DNA of 5,778 nucleotides from JBGPYM01 sp041493205 (GTDB lineage: Bacteria; Bacteroidota; Ignavibacteria; UBA10030; UBA6906), in NCBI GenBank assembly GCA_041493205.1, contig JBGPYM010000208.1, forward strand, positions 1 through 5,778. The letters run 5' to 3'. The notes under the pieces were generated by a model. The model saw only the letters and a program-made list of their open reading frames with translations. It had not been told where the DNA came from and made no database searches. The position numbers were made by a program, and so were the translations under genes. Below are positions 1 to 5,687 of this stretch, piece by piece; position 1 is the first letter of the stretch, and each line of letters begins with the position of its first letter.

Positions 1-842
1 GCCGTGGAGATCGCGTCGAAGCCGATGTAGGCGAAGAAAATCAGGCTCGCCCCGACCCAGACTCCGGAGAAACCGTTCGGCATAAACGGCGACCAGTTTT
101 CCGGCTTGACGAATTTCGCGCCCGAATAGATGAAGAAGGCGAGGATGACGAGTTTTATCGCCACCATGACGTTGTTGACGCGGGCCGACTCCTTCACCCC
201 GATGACCAGGAGCCAGGTGATCGCCATGACGATGCCGACGGCGAGCGCATTGAAGATGACCGGCACGCCGAGGAAGGTCGGGTGCGTGATCCAGGCCTGA
301 TGCGCCAGTGCAACGGCGGGATCCGCGATCGCTGCCGCTGCGGCGGCATCGGCGGCCTGGAGCGCTGAACGGTAATCCACGGCCAGCCACGCCGGGATAT
401 GAAACCCGAGCCCCGCGCAGAGTTGCTGAAAATAGGCTCCCCAGGCGATCGCGACCGCGACATTGCCGACCGCATACTCTATAATCAGATCCCATCCAAT
501 GATCCACGCAACCAGTTCACCCAACGTTGCGTACGAATAGGTGTAGGCGCTGCCGGAAATGGGGACGAGCGACGCGAACTCGGCATAGCAGAGTCCGCAG
601 AATGCGCAGGCGACGGCGGTGAGTATGAAGGAGAGGACGATGCCGGGCCCCGCCCCGGCGCGGATGGCATCGCCGGCGACGGCGGTGCCGATGGTGGCGA
701 AAATCCCCGAACCGATAATCGCGCCAATCCCCAGCATGATGATATCGTAGGCACCCAGCGCGCGCTTAAGCTGCTGCTCGGGCTCGCCCACGTCGCGCAG
801 GATCGCGTCAAGCGACTTGGTCCGGAACAGGGGATGGCGCAT
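1..842 (-). CDS. APC-superfamily amino-acid permease, cationic amino acid transporter type (3' end cut by window edge)
   Basis: A frame with no stop runs from an ATG at 842 to the window edge, giving 280 complete codons, about 55-60% of a typical family member. It is probably an inner-membrane proton-coupled amino-acid importer. The N-terminus has the family's LFRTKS start (residues 5-10) and a short cytoplasmic leader. Next comes TM1 with the unwound substrate-binding glycine motif GIGAIIGSGIF (38-48). Further hydrophobic segments follow, then the conserved GVKESARVNN loop, and the frame is cut in the TM6 signature FFAYIGFDAISTA. An Ala-rich loop of about 20 residues (QAADAAAAAAIADPAVALAH) lies between the third/fourth and following segments. 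A weak SD (GGGAA, complement of 848-852) lies 5 nt from the ATG. The gene is divergent from arsR and has its own promoter. Family assignment is firm, but the substrate cannot be read from sequence. Confidence 0.93.
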   Translation of the reverse strand, partial: MRHPLFRTKSLDAILRDVGEPEQQLKRALGAYDIIMLGIGAIIGSGIFATIGTAVAGDAIRAGAGPGIVLSFILTAVACAFCGLCYAEFASLVPISGSAYTYSYATLGELVAWIIGWDLIIEYAVGNVAVAIAWGAYFQQLCAGLGFHIPAWLAVDYRSALQAADAAAAAAIADPAVALAHQAWITHPTFLGVPVIFNALAVGIVMAITWLLVIGVKESARVNNVMVAIKLVILAFFIYSGAKFVKPENWSPFMPNGFSGVWVGASLIFFAYIGFDAIST

Positions 843-878
843 GGAAATTCCCGTAGTGACAGGATTTCAATAACTTAG

Positions 879-907
879 AGCATAATAAATGGCCGGGAGA
901 GAATCAA
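879..907 (-). promoter_or_regulatory. Putative sigma70-type promoter of the permease gene
   Basis: On the minus strand, TTGATT (complement of 902-907) is followed after exactly 17 bp by TATGCT (complement of 879-884), about 37 bp upstream of the permease ATG. The spacing is ideal and the hexamers match the consensus moderately. It does not overlap the ArsR palindrome at 933-952, so the permease need not be under ArsR control. Confidence 0.45.
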
Positions 908-915
908 CTTTTCCC

Positions 916-944
916 TTGACATATGACTTTCTTTATCGTATATT
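916..944 (+). promoter_or_regulatory. arsR operon promoter (TTGACA - 17 bp - TATATT)
   Basis: A perfect -35 hexamer TTGACA (916-921) and a near-consensus -10 TATATT (939-944) are separated by exactly 17 bp. They lie 27 bp upstream of the arsR ATG in an AT-rich patch within otherwise GC-rich DNA. The -10 sits inside the palindrome at 933-952, the expected geometry for repression by blocking RNA polymerase. It is the only good promoter seen for the arsR to membrane-protein gene run. Confidence 0.8.
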
Positions 945-952
945 TACGATAA
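933..952. promoter_or_regulatory. Perfect palindromic operator, probable ArsR binding site
   Basis: The half-sites TTATCGTA (933-940) and TACGATAA (945-952) are exact reverse complements separated by 4 bp (TATT). The palindrome covers the whole -10 of the arsR promoter and ends 18 bp before the start codon. ArsR-family dimers bind such dyads overlapping their own promoter, so autoregulation with derepression by As(III)/Sb(III) is inferred. A third, partial half-site-like stretch (GCGATAA, 953-959) follows directly. Confidence 0.75.
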
Positions 953-960
953 GCGATAAC

Positions 961-965
961 GGAGG
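961..965 (+). promoter_or_regulatory. Ribosome binding site of arsR
   Basis: GGAGG lies 5 nt before the ATG at 971. It is a strong Shine-Dalgarno sequence and fixes the arsR start. Confidence 0.85.
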
Positions 966-970
966 AAGAG

Positions 971-1306
971 ATGGCCCTGAACAAGAAAGCTAAGTTCGCT
1001 ACCGATCAAAACCGCCTGGCGTCGTATGCCAGGGCGATTGCGCATCCGGCACGCGTCGCAATTCTCCAGACGCTCGGCGAGAAGACTTCCTGCATCTGCG
1101 GAGAAATCGTGGAGGTCATGCCCCTTGCACAATCCACCGTGTCGCAACATCTCAAGGAACTGAAGGACGCCGGGCTGATCAAAGGCGAGATCGAGGGTCC
1201 GCGCTCCTGCTACTGCCTTCATTACGAGAACCTCAAGGAAATGGCGGGACTCCTCCAGGGGTTCTTCGATGAAATCACGGAAACCGCCCCACACGACGCC
1301 TGCTGA
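971..1306 (+). CDS. arsR: ArsR/SmtB-family arsenic-responsive transcriptional repressor
   Basis: A 111-residue winged-helix repressor of normal family length. AHPARVAILQTL (24-35) is the standard early ArsR helix. SCIC (40-43) supplies a Cys-x-Cys pair at the metalloregulatory helix, and LAQSTVSQHLKELKDAGLI (52-70) is the recognition helix-turn-helix, followed by the wing EGPRSCYCLHY (75-85). C41/C43 probably bind As(III) or Sb(III) and cause release from DNA, as in characterised ArsR proteins. A second pair, C80/C82 in the wing, and a terminal C111 could add a third thiol ligand (inference). It is the first gene of the operon, preceded by a strong SD and a palindromic operator on its promoter, so it most likely represses itself and arsM-arsN2-arsC downstream. 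The gap to arsM is 20 nt. Confidence 0.95.
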   Translation: MALNKKAKFATDQNRLASYARAIAHPARVAILQTLGEKTSCICGEIVEVMPLAQSTVSQHLKELKDAGLIKGEIEGPRSCYCLHYENLKEMAGLLQGFFDEITETAPHDAC

Positions 1307-1313
1307 CATATCT

Positions 1314-1319
1314 GAGGAG
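1314..1319 (+). promoter_or_regulatory. Ribosome binding site of arsM
   Basis: GAGGAG lies 7 nt before the ATG at 1327 in the 20-nt gap after the arsR stop, supporting this start. Confidence 0.8.
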
Positions 1320-1326
1320 CACTGCA

Positions 1327-2163
1327 ATGGAAAATGCGGAAAACATCAAGTCAACCATCAAAGAACGGTATACCCAGATTGCGGGCCAGTCCCGCGAAGA
1401 GAACGCGTCGTCGTGCTGCGGGACCGGCGGATGCTGCACAGTGGACTACGAAGTGTTCGCCGAGGACTATTCGAAGCTGAAAGGGTATAACCGGGACGCG
1501 GATCTCGGACTCGGATGCGGCATCCCGACCGAGTTCGCCCAGATCAAGGAGGGGGACACGGTCGTTGATCTCGGGTCCGGCGCCGGGAACGACGTCTTTG
1601 TCGCCCGTACGCTTGCCGGGGACAAGGGGAAGGTCATCGGAGTGGACCTGACCGACGCCATGATCGAGAAGGCGCGGGCGAACGCTGCAAAGCTCGGTTT
1701 TCAGAACGTCGAATTCCGCGCGGGTGACATAGAGCGTGTTCCGGTGGCGGCCCAGACTGCGGATGTGGTGATCAGCAACTGCGTGCTCAACCTGGTGCCC
1801 GACAAGGCGCGCGCGTTCGCGGAGATATTCCGGATCCTCAAGACGGGGGGCCACTTCAGCATCTCCGATGTCGTCGTCCGCGGGGCACTCCCCCCTGCGA
1901 TCAGGGAGGCGGCTGAGATGTACGTGGGATGCGTCGCGGGCGCTCTTGAAAAGGAGACCTATCTGCGTCATATTGCGGCCGCGGGTTTCTCGGATGTCCG
2001 CGTGGTGAAGGAAAAGGTCATCGACCTTCCCGATGAGATTCTTCTTCAGTATCTTGCACCCGGGGCGCTCCAGGAATTCCGCGCCTCCGGGACCGCCATC
2101 AAGAGCATCACGGTGTACGGGCGCAAAGCCTCGTGCTGCGCACCCGGCGACAATTGCTGCTGA
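1327..2163 (+). CDS. arsM: Arsenite S-adenosylmethionine methyltransferase
   Basis: This 278-residue cytosolic enzyme should methylate As(III) with S-adenosylmethionine to mono-, di- and trimethyl products. The Rossmann SAM site is clear: VVDLGSGAGND (79-89), the acidic residue in GVDLTDAMIEKA (105-116), and GDIERVP (133-139). The three cysteines conserved in ArsM enzymes are present: C64 in GLGCG, C152 in SNCVLN and C202 in VGCVAGA. These are known to coordinate and relay arsenic. Both ends are cysteine-rich: an N-terminal CCGTGGCC (30-37) and a C-terminal CC-x5-CC (270-278). The N-terminal pairs are common in microbial ArsM and the tail may bind extra arsenic (inference). It follows arsR by 20 nt with its own SD, and arsN2 starts 16 nt after its stop. 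The product substrate range cannot be told from sequence. Confidence 0.95.
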   Translation: MENAENIKSTIKERYTQIAGQSREENASSCCGTGGCCTVDYEVFAEDYSKLKGYNRDADLGLGCGIPTEFAQIKEGDTVVDLGSGAGNDVFVARTLAGDKGKVIGVDLTDAMIEKARANAAKLGFQNVEFRAGDIERVPVAAQTADVVISNCVLNLVPDKARAFAEIFRILKTGGHFSISDVVVRGALPPAIREAAEMYVGCVAGALEKETYLRHIAAAGFSDVRVVKEKVIDLPDEILLQYLAPGALQEFRASGTAIKSITVYGRKASCCAPGDNCC

Positions 2164-2166
2164 TAC

Positions 2167-2170
2167 GGAG
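2167..2170 (+). promoter_or_regulatory. Ribosome binding site deciding the arsN2 start
   Basis: GGAG lies 9 nt upstream of the ATG at 2180, just after the arsM stop. It supports starting arsN2 here and not at the in-frame start at 2033, which would overlap the arsM coding end by about 130 nt. Confidence 0.6.
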
Positions 2171-2179
2171 ATTCCACCC

Positions 2180-2626
2180 ATGACGCGGTTTGCACCGTAT
2201 CTCATCCGTCCGGCTGCGCCGACAGATCTCGGCGCCGTGAGCGCACTCCTCACTGCAGCATCGCTCCCCCGGGAGGGAGTTGTCGAGCATTTCCATTCCT
2301 TTCTGGTGGCGGAGCTGGACGGGGTGATCATCGGCGCCATGGGGCTGGAATTGTACGGAGAGACGGCCCTTCTCCGGTCGGCCGTCATCGCCCCGGAGCG
2401 GAGAAACGCGGGTATCGGATCCCAGCTTTTCACGAAGGCCATGGCACTGGCGCGGGCCGAACGCGTACGGCGCCTGCTGCTGCTGACAGACACCGCTGGT
2501 CCGTACTTCGCGGCGAAAGGGTTCCGGGCGATCGACCCGGCCACGGTTACCGGACCCGTTACCGGCTCCTTCGAATTCTCGGGCGCCTGCCCTTCCCACG
2601 CTCTCTGCATGGAGATGCTCCTGTGA
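2180..2626 (+). CDS. arsN2: GNAT-family N-acetyltransferase, ArsN2 type
   Basis: The 148-residue protein begins MTRFAPYLIRPAAPTDLGAV, the usual beta1-alpha1 start of GNAT enzymes. It has the acetyl-CoA pyrophosphate-binding motif A, RNAGIG (75-80), preceded by the beta4 strand LLRSAVIAPERR (64-75). YFAAKGF is the typical late GNAT motif, and the SHALCMEMLL end matches the ArsN2 group, which ends in a Cys-Met segment. ArsN1-type enzymes acetylate the amino group of arsinothricin or phosphinothricin-like analogues. ArsN2 occurs in ars operons but its substrate is less certain, so acetylation of an organoarsenical is an inference. The reading frame continues upstream into arsM, but the ATG at 2180 has an SD and starts exactly at the conserved domain. 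Its stop overlaps the arsC start by 4 nt (GTGA), which suggests translational coupling. Confidence 0.88.
   Translation: MTRFAPYLIRPAAPTDLGAVSALLTAASLPREGVVEHFHSFLVAELDGVIIGAMGLELYGETALLRSAVIAPERRNAGIGSQLFTKAMALARAERVRRLLLLTDTAGPYFAAKGFRAIDPATVTGPVTGSFEFSGACPSHALCMEMLL
2611..2614 (+). promoter_or_regulatory. Ribosome binding site of arsC (GTG start)
   Basis: GGAG inside the end of arsN2 lies 8 nt before the GTG at 2623. It supports the GTG start, which is also the only start that keeps the complete N-terminal P-loop. Confidence 0.65.
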
Positions 2627-3045
2627 GCAGAATTCTCATCCTCTGCACCGGGAACTCATGCCGGAGCCAGATGGCGGAAGGAATTCTTCGCTCCCTTGAT
2701 CCGGGCCTGGAGGTCTTTTCGGCCGGAACGCTCCCTTCCGCCCGCGTGCATCCCCTCGCCGTCCGGGTCATGAAGGAAATCGGCGTGGACATATCATCCG
2801 CCGTTCCGAAACCGGTCGACCGGTTCACCGGGGAGCAGTTTGACGCCGTACTCACTGTCTGCGATCAGGCGCGGGAAACCTGTCCGGTGTTCACCGGCCG
2901 CGTTGGCCTCCGGCTGCACCAGGGGTTTGATGATCCGGCCATTGTTCAGGGGACAAACGAGGAGGCTTTGCAGGAATTCCGGCGAGTCCGCGATCAGATC
3001 AGGGTCTTTTTCACCGGGTTTCACGCCTCACTTCATGCACTCTGA
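2623..3045 (+). CDS. arsC: Arsenate reductase, thioredoxin-coupled low-molecular-weight phosphatase type
   Basis: This 140-residue cytosolic enzyme reduces arsenate to arsenite, the substrate for ArsM. The N-terminal P-loop is C8-TGNSC-R14 (CX5R), with nucleophile C8 and a following SQMAEG helix. The redox cysteines C80 and C87 in VCDQARETCP match the C82/C89 shuttle pair of the Staphylococcus aureus pI258-type enzyme, so electrons should come from thioredoxin. The FDDP motif (102-105) supplies the conserved aspartates of the phosphatase fold. It is unrelated to the glutaredoxin-dependent ArsC of Escherichia coli. The gene starts with GTG, overlapping the arsN2 stop by 4 nt. The next gene starts just after, or overlapping, its stop. 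All three catalytic cysteines are intact, so I expect a working enzyme. Confidence 0.95.
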   Translation: MSRILILCTGNSCRSQMAEGILRSLDPGLEVFSAGTLPSARVHPLAVRVMKEIGVDISSAVPKPVDRFTGEQFDAVLTVCDQARETCPVFTGRVGLRLHQGFDDPAIVQGTNEEALQEFRRVRDQIRVFFTGFHASLHAL

Positions 3046-3049
3046 CGGC

Positions 3050-3592
3050 ATGCACACACGGCCCGGCAGCAGCGCACCGTGGTATCACCGGTGGAAACCC
3101 GGGAGTTCACGGAATGGTTTGCTTCGGATGGCCGCCGTTGTGTGGGGTCTGGCCGGAGGCGTGCTCTTGCTCCGCGGTTACCTTCTGCTTCCGGATACGC
3201 TCGGGGATCACATTGTCCTCGGGAACCTGGGGATTTTCGCAGGTATCATCGGTTTCCGGTTCCTGTTCAACAGGCTGACCGAGCGCACGATCGGGAGAAT
3301 ACGCACACTTGCCCCCGATCGCCCCTGTCTGTTCTCATTCCAGTCGTGGCGAAGCTACGGCCTCATGTCGGTCATGATGAGCGCCGGTGTGTGGTTGCGG
3401 AGCGCCGGCGTTCTGCCGGCCGCAGGGGTTGGGACGCTCTACATTGCGATGGGTGTGCCGCTGCTGGTCTCATCGGGCCGGCTCGCCTTCGAGGGGGTCC
3501 GCAACAAGAAGGAGGCAGTTCGCGACCGGGCGCTCCCCGCCGGGATCGGAGGGAGAGTTGACGATGTTCCCCCCGATAATCATCACCGTTGA
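3050..3592 (+). CDS. Small integral membrane protein of unknown function, last gene of the ars operon
   Basis: I do not recognise a named family. From the ATG at 3050 the product is 180 residues. A basic N-terminus (residues 4-26) precedes four hydrophobic stretches: about 27-47, 54-73, 103-122 and 124-143. Between the second and third is a basic linker, RLTERTIGRIRTLAPDRP (75-92), then FSFQSWRSYGLM and a GVWLRSAGVLP turn. This layout resembles small four-TM proteins of unknown function seen in Bacteroidota-like genomes (recollection, not a search). The ATG is 4 nt after the arsC stop, without a clear SD. Other starts are an ATG at 3035 inside arsC and an ATG at 3128 at the first TM. Residues 141-180 lie antisense to the end of the glycosidase gene and look like a charged, non-conserved extension. 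A role in arsenic transport is possible only from position. It has a single cysteine (C93). Confidence 0.72.
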   Translation: MHTRPGSSAPWYHRWKPGSSRNGLLRMAAVVWGLAGGVLLLRGYLLLPDTLGDHIVLGNLGIFAGIIGFRFLFNRLTERTIGRIRTLAPDRPCLFSFQSWRSYGLMSVMMSAGVWLRSAGVLPAAGVGTLYIAMGVPLLVSSGRLAFEGVRNKKEAVRDRALPAGIGGRVDDVPPDNHHR

Positions 3593-4642
3593 TCCACCCC
3601 CGTCCAGATTCAGTCCCTGCCAGACACCTGCTTCAATCATAAGATCGGCAAACTCGGGGAGCGTCATCCCTGCGCTTCCCTGCTGTCGGCCGTCGACCAC
3701 CAGAAAAAAGACCCTGCTGCTGTCCTGTGAAAACCCTATGCCCGTTCTCGGGTGACGTTTGCGGGAAAACTCCGCGGATGTGCCTTCCATGAATTCCGGC
3801 TTCCCGGCAACGCTCTCCCCGTCCAGCACGATTCTCGGGGCGCCCCCGACGAGGGTGCGGATGCGGCCGCTGGGCGGAGCTGTTCCCTCGACGACACAGA
3901 GCGTATCACGGGAGTGCAGCGCACGCACGAACGGGTGTGGAGAATCTTCGCGCGTGAGCAGAGCGCAGGAAAGTGTGTCACCGGACCCGGCTTCCCCTTG
4001 CACGAGAGTGAACAGAAGGGTGTCCGTCCGCCGGCCGGCTTCCTGCAGCCGGACCCGCCGAAGGGGATGGGTACCTGCTGAATCAGGAAGCCGTCCTCCC
4101 CACCAGGCAGTGATGAGACTGACACCGCCGCTGTCGGGGAGTGTGTTGAGCCCATCGAGTGCCGCCGGCCCGGCGCCGGGTGCGATCACCGTGCCGCGAT
4201 ATCGAAGCCGGTCAATGAACGGGGACCGGTCCCACGTTATTCCGAACTGAGACCGGGGGAGCGCATGCCGGAGTCCGATTCCTTTGACGAACGCCCCTTC
4301 CGCGACCTGATTGTTGACGGTCTCCCCCGTTTCAAGCGCAAAGAAATCGGCATTGAGTGCGGCGACAACGGTCCCCGCCCGGGCGGGAAACCGGGAGGCG
4401 ATGGAACTTGTGGTCTCTCTGCCGCGGAGGCGGTCAAAGGCGTGGGCGCTGCGGAGGGAAAGTTCCCTGCGGGTGAGGTCGATGGTGAGGATATGAATGC
4501 GCCACGGCCCGGCACTCCGGACCAGCGTGCGTTCGATGACGCCGGGACGAACCTGGCGAATGGAGGTGGAGTCGGGGGGCTGTGCCGGAGCGGCAGACGC
4601 AATGAGCAGGAGGACAAGCCAGGCGGCCCGGCCCGATCGCAT
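3470..4642 (-). CDS. Secreted phosphodiester glycosidase (NAGPA / DUF2233-type domain)
   Basis: A 390-residue exported protein. A signal peptide is clear: the MRSGR n-region, hydrophobic core AAWLVLLLIASA (6-17) and an APA cleavage site near residue 20. The catalytic domain shows ALNADFF (95-101), the RTGIGF segment (299-304), VVDGR (315-319), NLDGGGST (345-352) and the closing NSPSDPGGERPVAN (362-375). These are hallmarks of the N-acetylglucosamine-1-phosphodiester alpha-N-acetylglucosaminidase domain. Bacterial members hydrolyse sugar phosphodiesters in cell-surface or extracellular polymers, but the substrate here is unknown. I chose the ATG at 4642 because it gives a normal short n-region. 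A GTG at 4684, with a GGAG nearby and overlapping the upstream gene, would add 14 residues. The gene follows the reductase by 25 nt and its 3' end overlaps the convergent membrane-protein gene by 123 nt. The conserved C-terminus lies in the overlap, so this reading frame is real there. Confidence 0.87.
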   Translation of the reverse strand: MRSGRAAWLVLLLIASAAPAQPPDSTSIRQVRPGVIERTLVRSAGPWRIHILTIDLTRRELSLRSAHAFDRLRGRETTSSIASRFPARAGTVVAALNADFFALETGETVNNQVAEGAFVKGIGLRHALPRSQFGITWDRSPFIDRLRYRGTVIAPGAGPAALDGLNTLPDSGGVSLITAWWGGRLPDSAGTHPLRRVRLQEAGRRTDTLLFTLVQGEAGSGDTLSCALLTREDSPHPFVRALHSRDTLCVVEGTAPPSGRIRTLVGGAPRIVLDGESVAGKPEFMEGTSAEFSRKRHPRTGIGFSQDSSRVFFLVVDGRQQGSAGMTLPEFADLMIEAGVWQGLNLDGGGSTVMIIGGNIVNSPSDPGGERPVANCLLLVADPLEGEPAR

Positions 4643-4667
4643 AGTCCGGTGAGGGGAGCTCAGATGA

Positions 4668-5672
4668 TTATGCTTTCGTAGCACCCGGCTCCACCCTGCA
4701 CTCGAGGTAGTCCCGGCAAATCTTCCTCATGGCGGTGTTGGCGGAATTGAACGCCCAGATGATCGATCCCCCTTTTGTACCCGCGCTCAGGTCACCGATG
4801 AGAAACATCCCGGGCACGTTTGTCTCGTGCCCGTCTTTGACGTACGGTGCGTCACCGTCGAATTCGATGCCGATCGTCTTCAGAAAATTGTTCGGCGTCG
4901 TCCCGCCAAGGGTGTAGACGACGAAGTCGAAGGTCCCCGGCGGGAAGGCGGGCTCTTTGAAATCAACTGCCGGCTTTCCCCCCGCATCCCTGATTGCGGC
5001 GACATTCGACCCGTACAGAATGGTCACCTGCCCCCGTTCCCCCAGGGCGAGAATGCTCTTGCGGTTGATGTCGTTCATCCTCGTGAATTCCGGGCCGCGG
5101 TAACTCAGGACGACGCGGTTTCCCTGCTGGACGAGGAACTGGGAGTATTCCGAGGCGCTGTCCCCGCCGCCCACAACGAGGACGTCGGCTCCCTTCACAT
5201 CGGTCGTCGTCATGTCGTAGAGAATCCGCTCCTTGAGGCTCAACGGGAGCTTGTAGTCCGGTTTGTTCGGCTTGCCGAGGATGCCGATGGCGATGACGAC
5301 CACCTTTGCGTCATACGACGCCCTGTCGGTGAACAGGGTGAATCTCTGTTCCGCCGGCTCCTTGTGGATTTTGTAGACGGTCTCGCCGTACTGGACGCGG
5401 ATATCGTTATCGCGGATCGTCTGGTCGAGGTACGAGATGGCCTGGTTCTTGGACTGGTCGATGATGCACATGACGCCCGTACAGACGGCCTCAAACCCCT
5501 TGTAGTTGGCGGTCACGAGTTTGTTTTCAGGGTAGTACTTTTTCAGCGAGAACGAATGTTCAGCGGCCTTTTCGAGGAGCAGAATCTTGTCAGCATCGAT
5601 TCCGGCAGCACGTGCTTCCGATGCCATGCAGATGCCGGCGGGACCCGCCCCGATGATGATCATGTCGAGCAT
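4668..5672 (-). CDS. FAD/NAD(P)-dependent oxidoreductase, YpdA / thioredoxin-reductase-like, lacking CxxC
   Basis: This 334-residue two-dinucleotide-domain flavoprotein binds FAD at IIIGAGPAGI (5-14) with acidic E34 at the end of beta2. It has the VVIAIGILGKPNKP segment (125-138), an NAD(P)H site VLVVGGGDSASEY (164-176), and the C-terminal FAD motif FLIGDLSAGTKGGSI (290-304). The overall plan is thioredoxin-reductase-like, but the redox CxxC normally just before the second nucleotide motif is missing, as in YpdA bacillithiol-disulfide reductases and ferredoxin-NADP reductases of the TrxR type. Two cysteines, C64 and C69 (AVCTGVMC), sit in the FAD domain at an unusual place. The segment KKYYPENKLVTANYKG (44-59) is typical of a subgroup I cannot name. 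Start: AGGAGG lies 9 nt before the ATG. It is probably co-transcribed with the glycosidase. The electron acceptor is unknown. Confidence 0.85.
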   Translation of the reverse strand: MLDMIIIGAGPAGICMASEARAAGIDADKILLLEKAAEHSFSLKKYYPENKLVTANYKGFEAVCTGVMCIIDQSKNQAISYLDQTIRDNDIRVQYGETVYKIHKEPAEQRFTLFTDRASYDAKVVVIAIGILGKPNKPDYKLPLSLKERILYDMTTTDVKGADVLVVGGGDSASEYSQFLVQQGNRVVLSYRGPEFTRMNDINRKSILALGERGQVTILYGSNVAAIRDAGGKPAVDFKEPAFPPGTFDFVVYTLGGTTPNNFLKTIGIEFDGDAPYVKDGHETNVPGMFLIGDLSAGTKGGSIIWAFNSANTAMRKICRDYLECRVEPGATKA

Positions 5673-5681
5673 GCCAGCATG

Positions 5682-5687
5682 CCTCCT
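5682..5687 (-). promoter_or_regulatory. Ribosome binding site of the YpdA-like reductase
   Basis: The complement reads AGGAGG, 9 nt upstream of the ATG at 5672. A nearer ATG at 5680 is out of frame. The strong SD and the immediate Rossmann strand support 5672 as the start. Confidence 0.75.

Noticed and set aside
399..878. Plus-strand open frame of 159 codons opposite the permease
   Set aside because: Its product is Arg/Gly/Asp-rich with no domain. The minus-strand frame encodes a clear APC permease across the same bases.
2546..2565. Direct repeat GTTACCGG, two copies 12 bp apart within arsN2
   Set aside because: It is two in-phase codon runs encoding VTG-P-VTG. There is no sign of a mobile or regulatory repeat.
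1351..2610. Long minus-strand open frame of 419 codons opposite arsM and arsN2
   Set aside because: It is an antisense shadow in GC-rich DNA. The translation is low-complexity and basic with no motif, and two well-supported genes occupy the plus strand.
2840..3049. Upstream extension of the membrane-protein frame through arsC
   Set aside because: The frame stays open but overlaps the conserved arsC coding sequence, and its translation lacks any membrane or domain character.
3034..3052. Inverted repeat CATGC/GCATG around the arsC stop, considered as a terminator
   Set aside because: The stem is only 5 bp with a 9-nt loop and has no T-run. Translation of the next gene begins here.
3752..4250. 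Plus-strand open frames opposite the glycosidase gene
   Set aside because: The Pro/Arg/Ser-rich translations have no SD or domain. The minus frame carries the NAGPA motifs.
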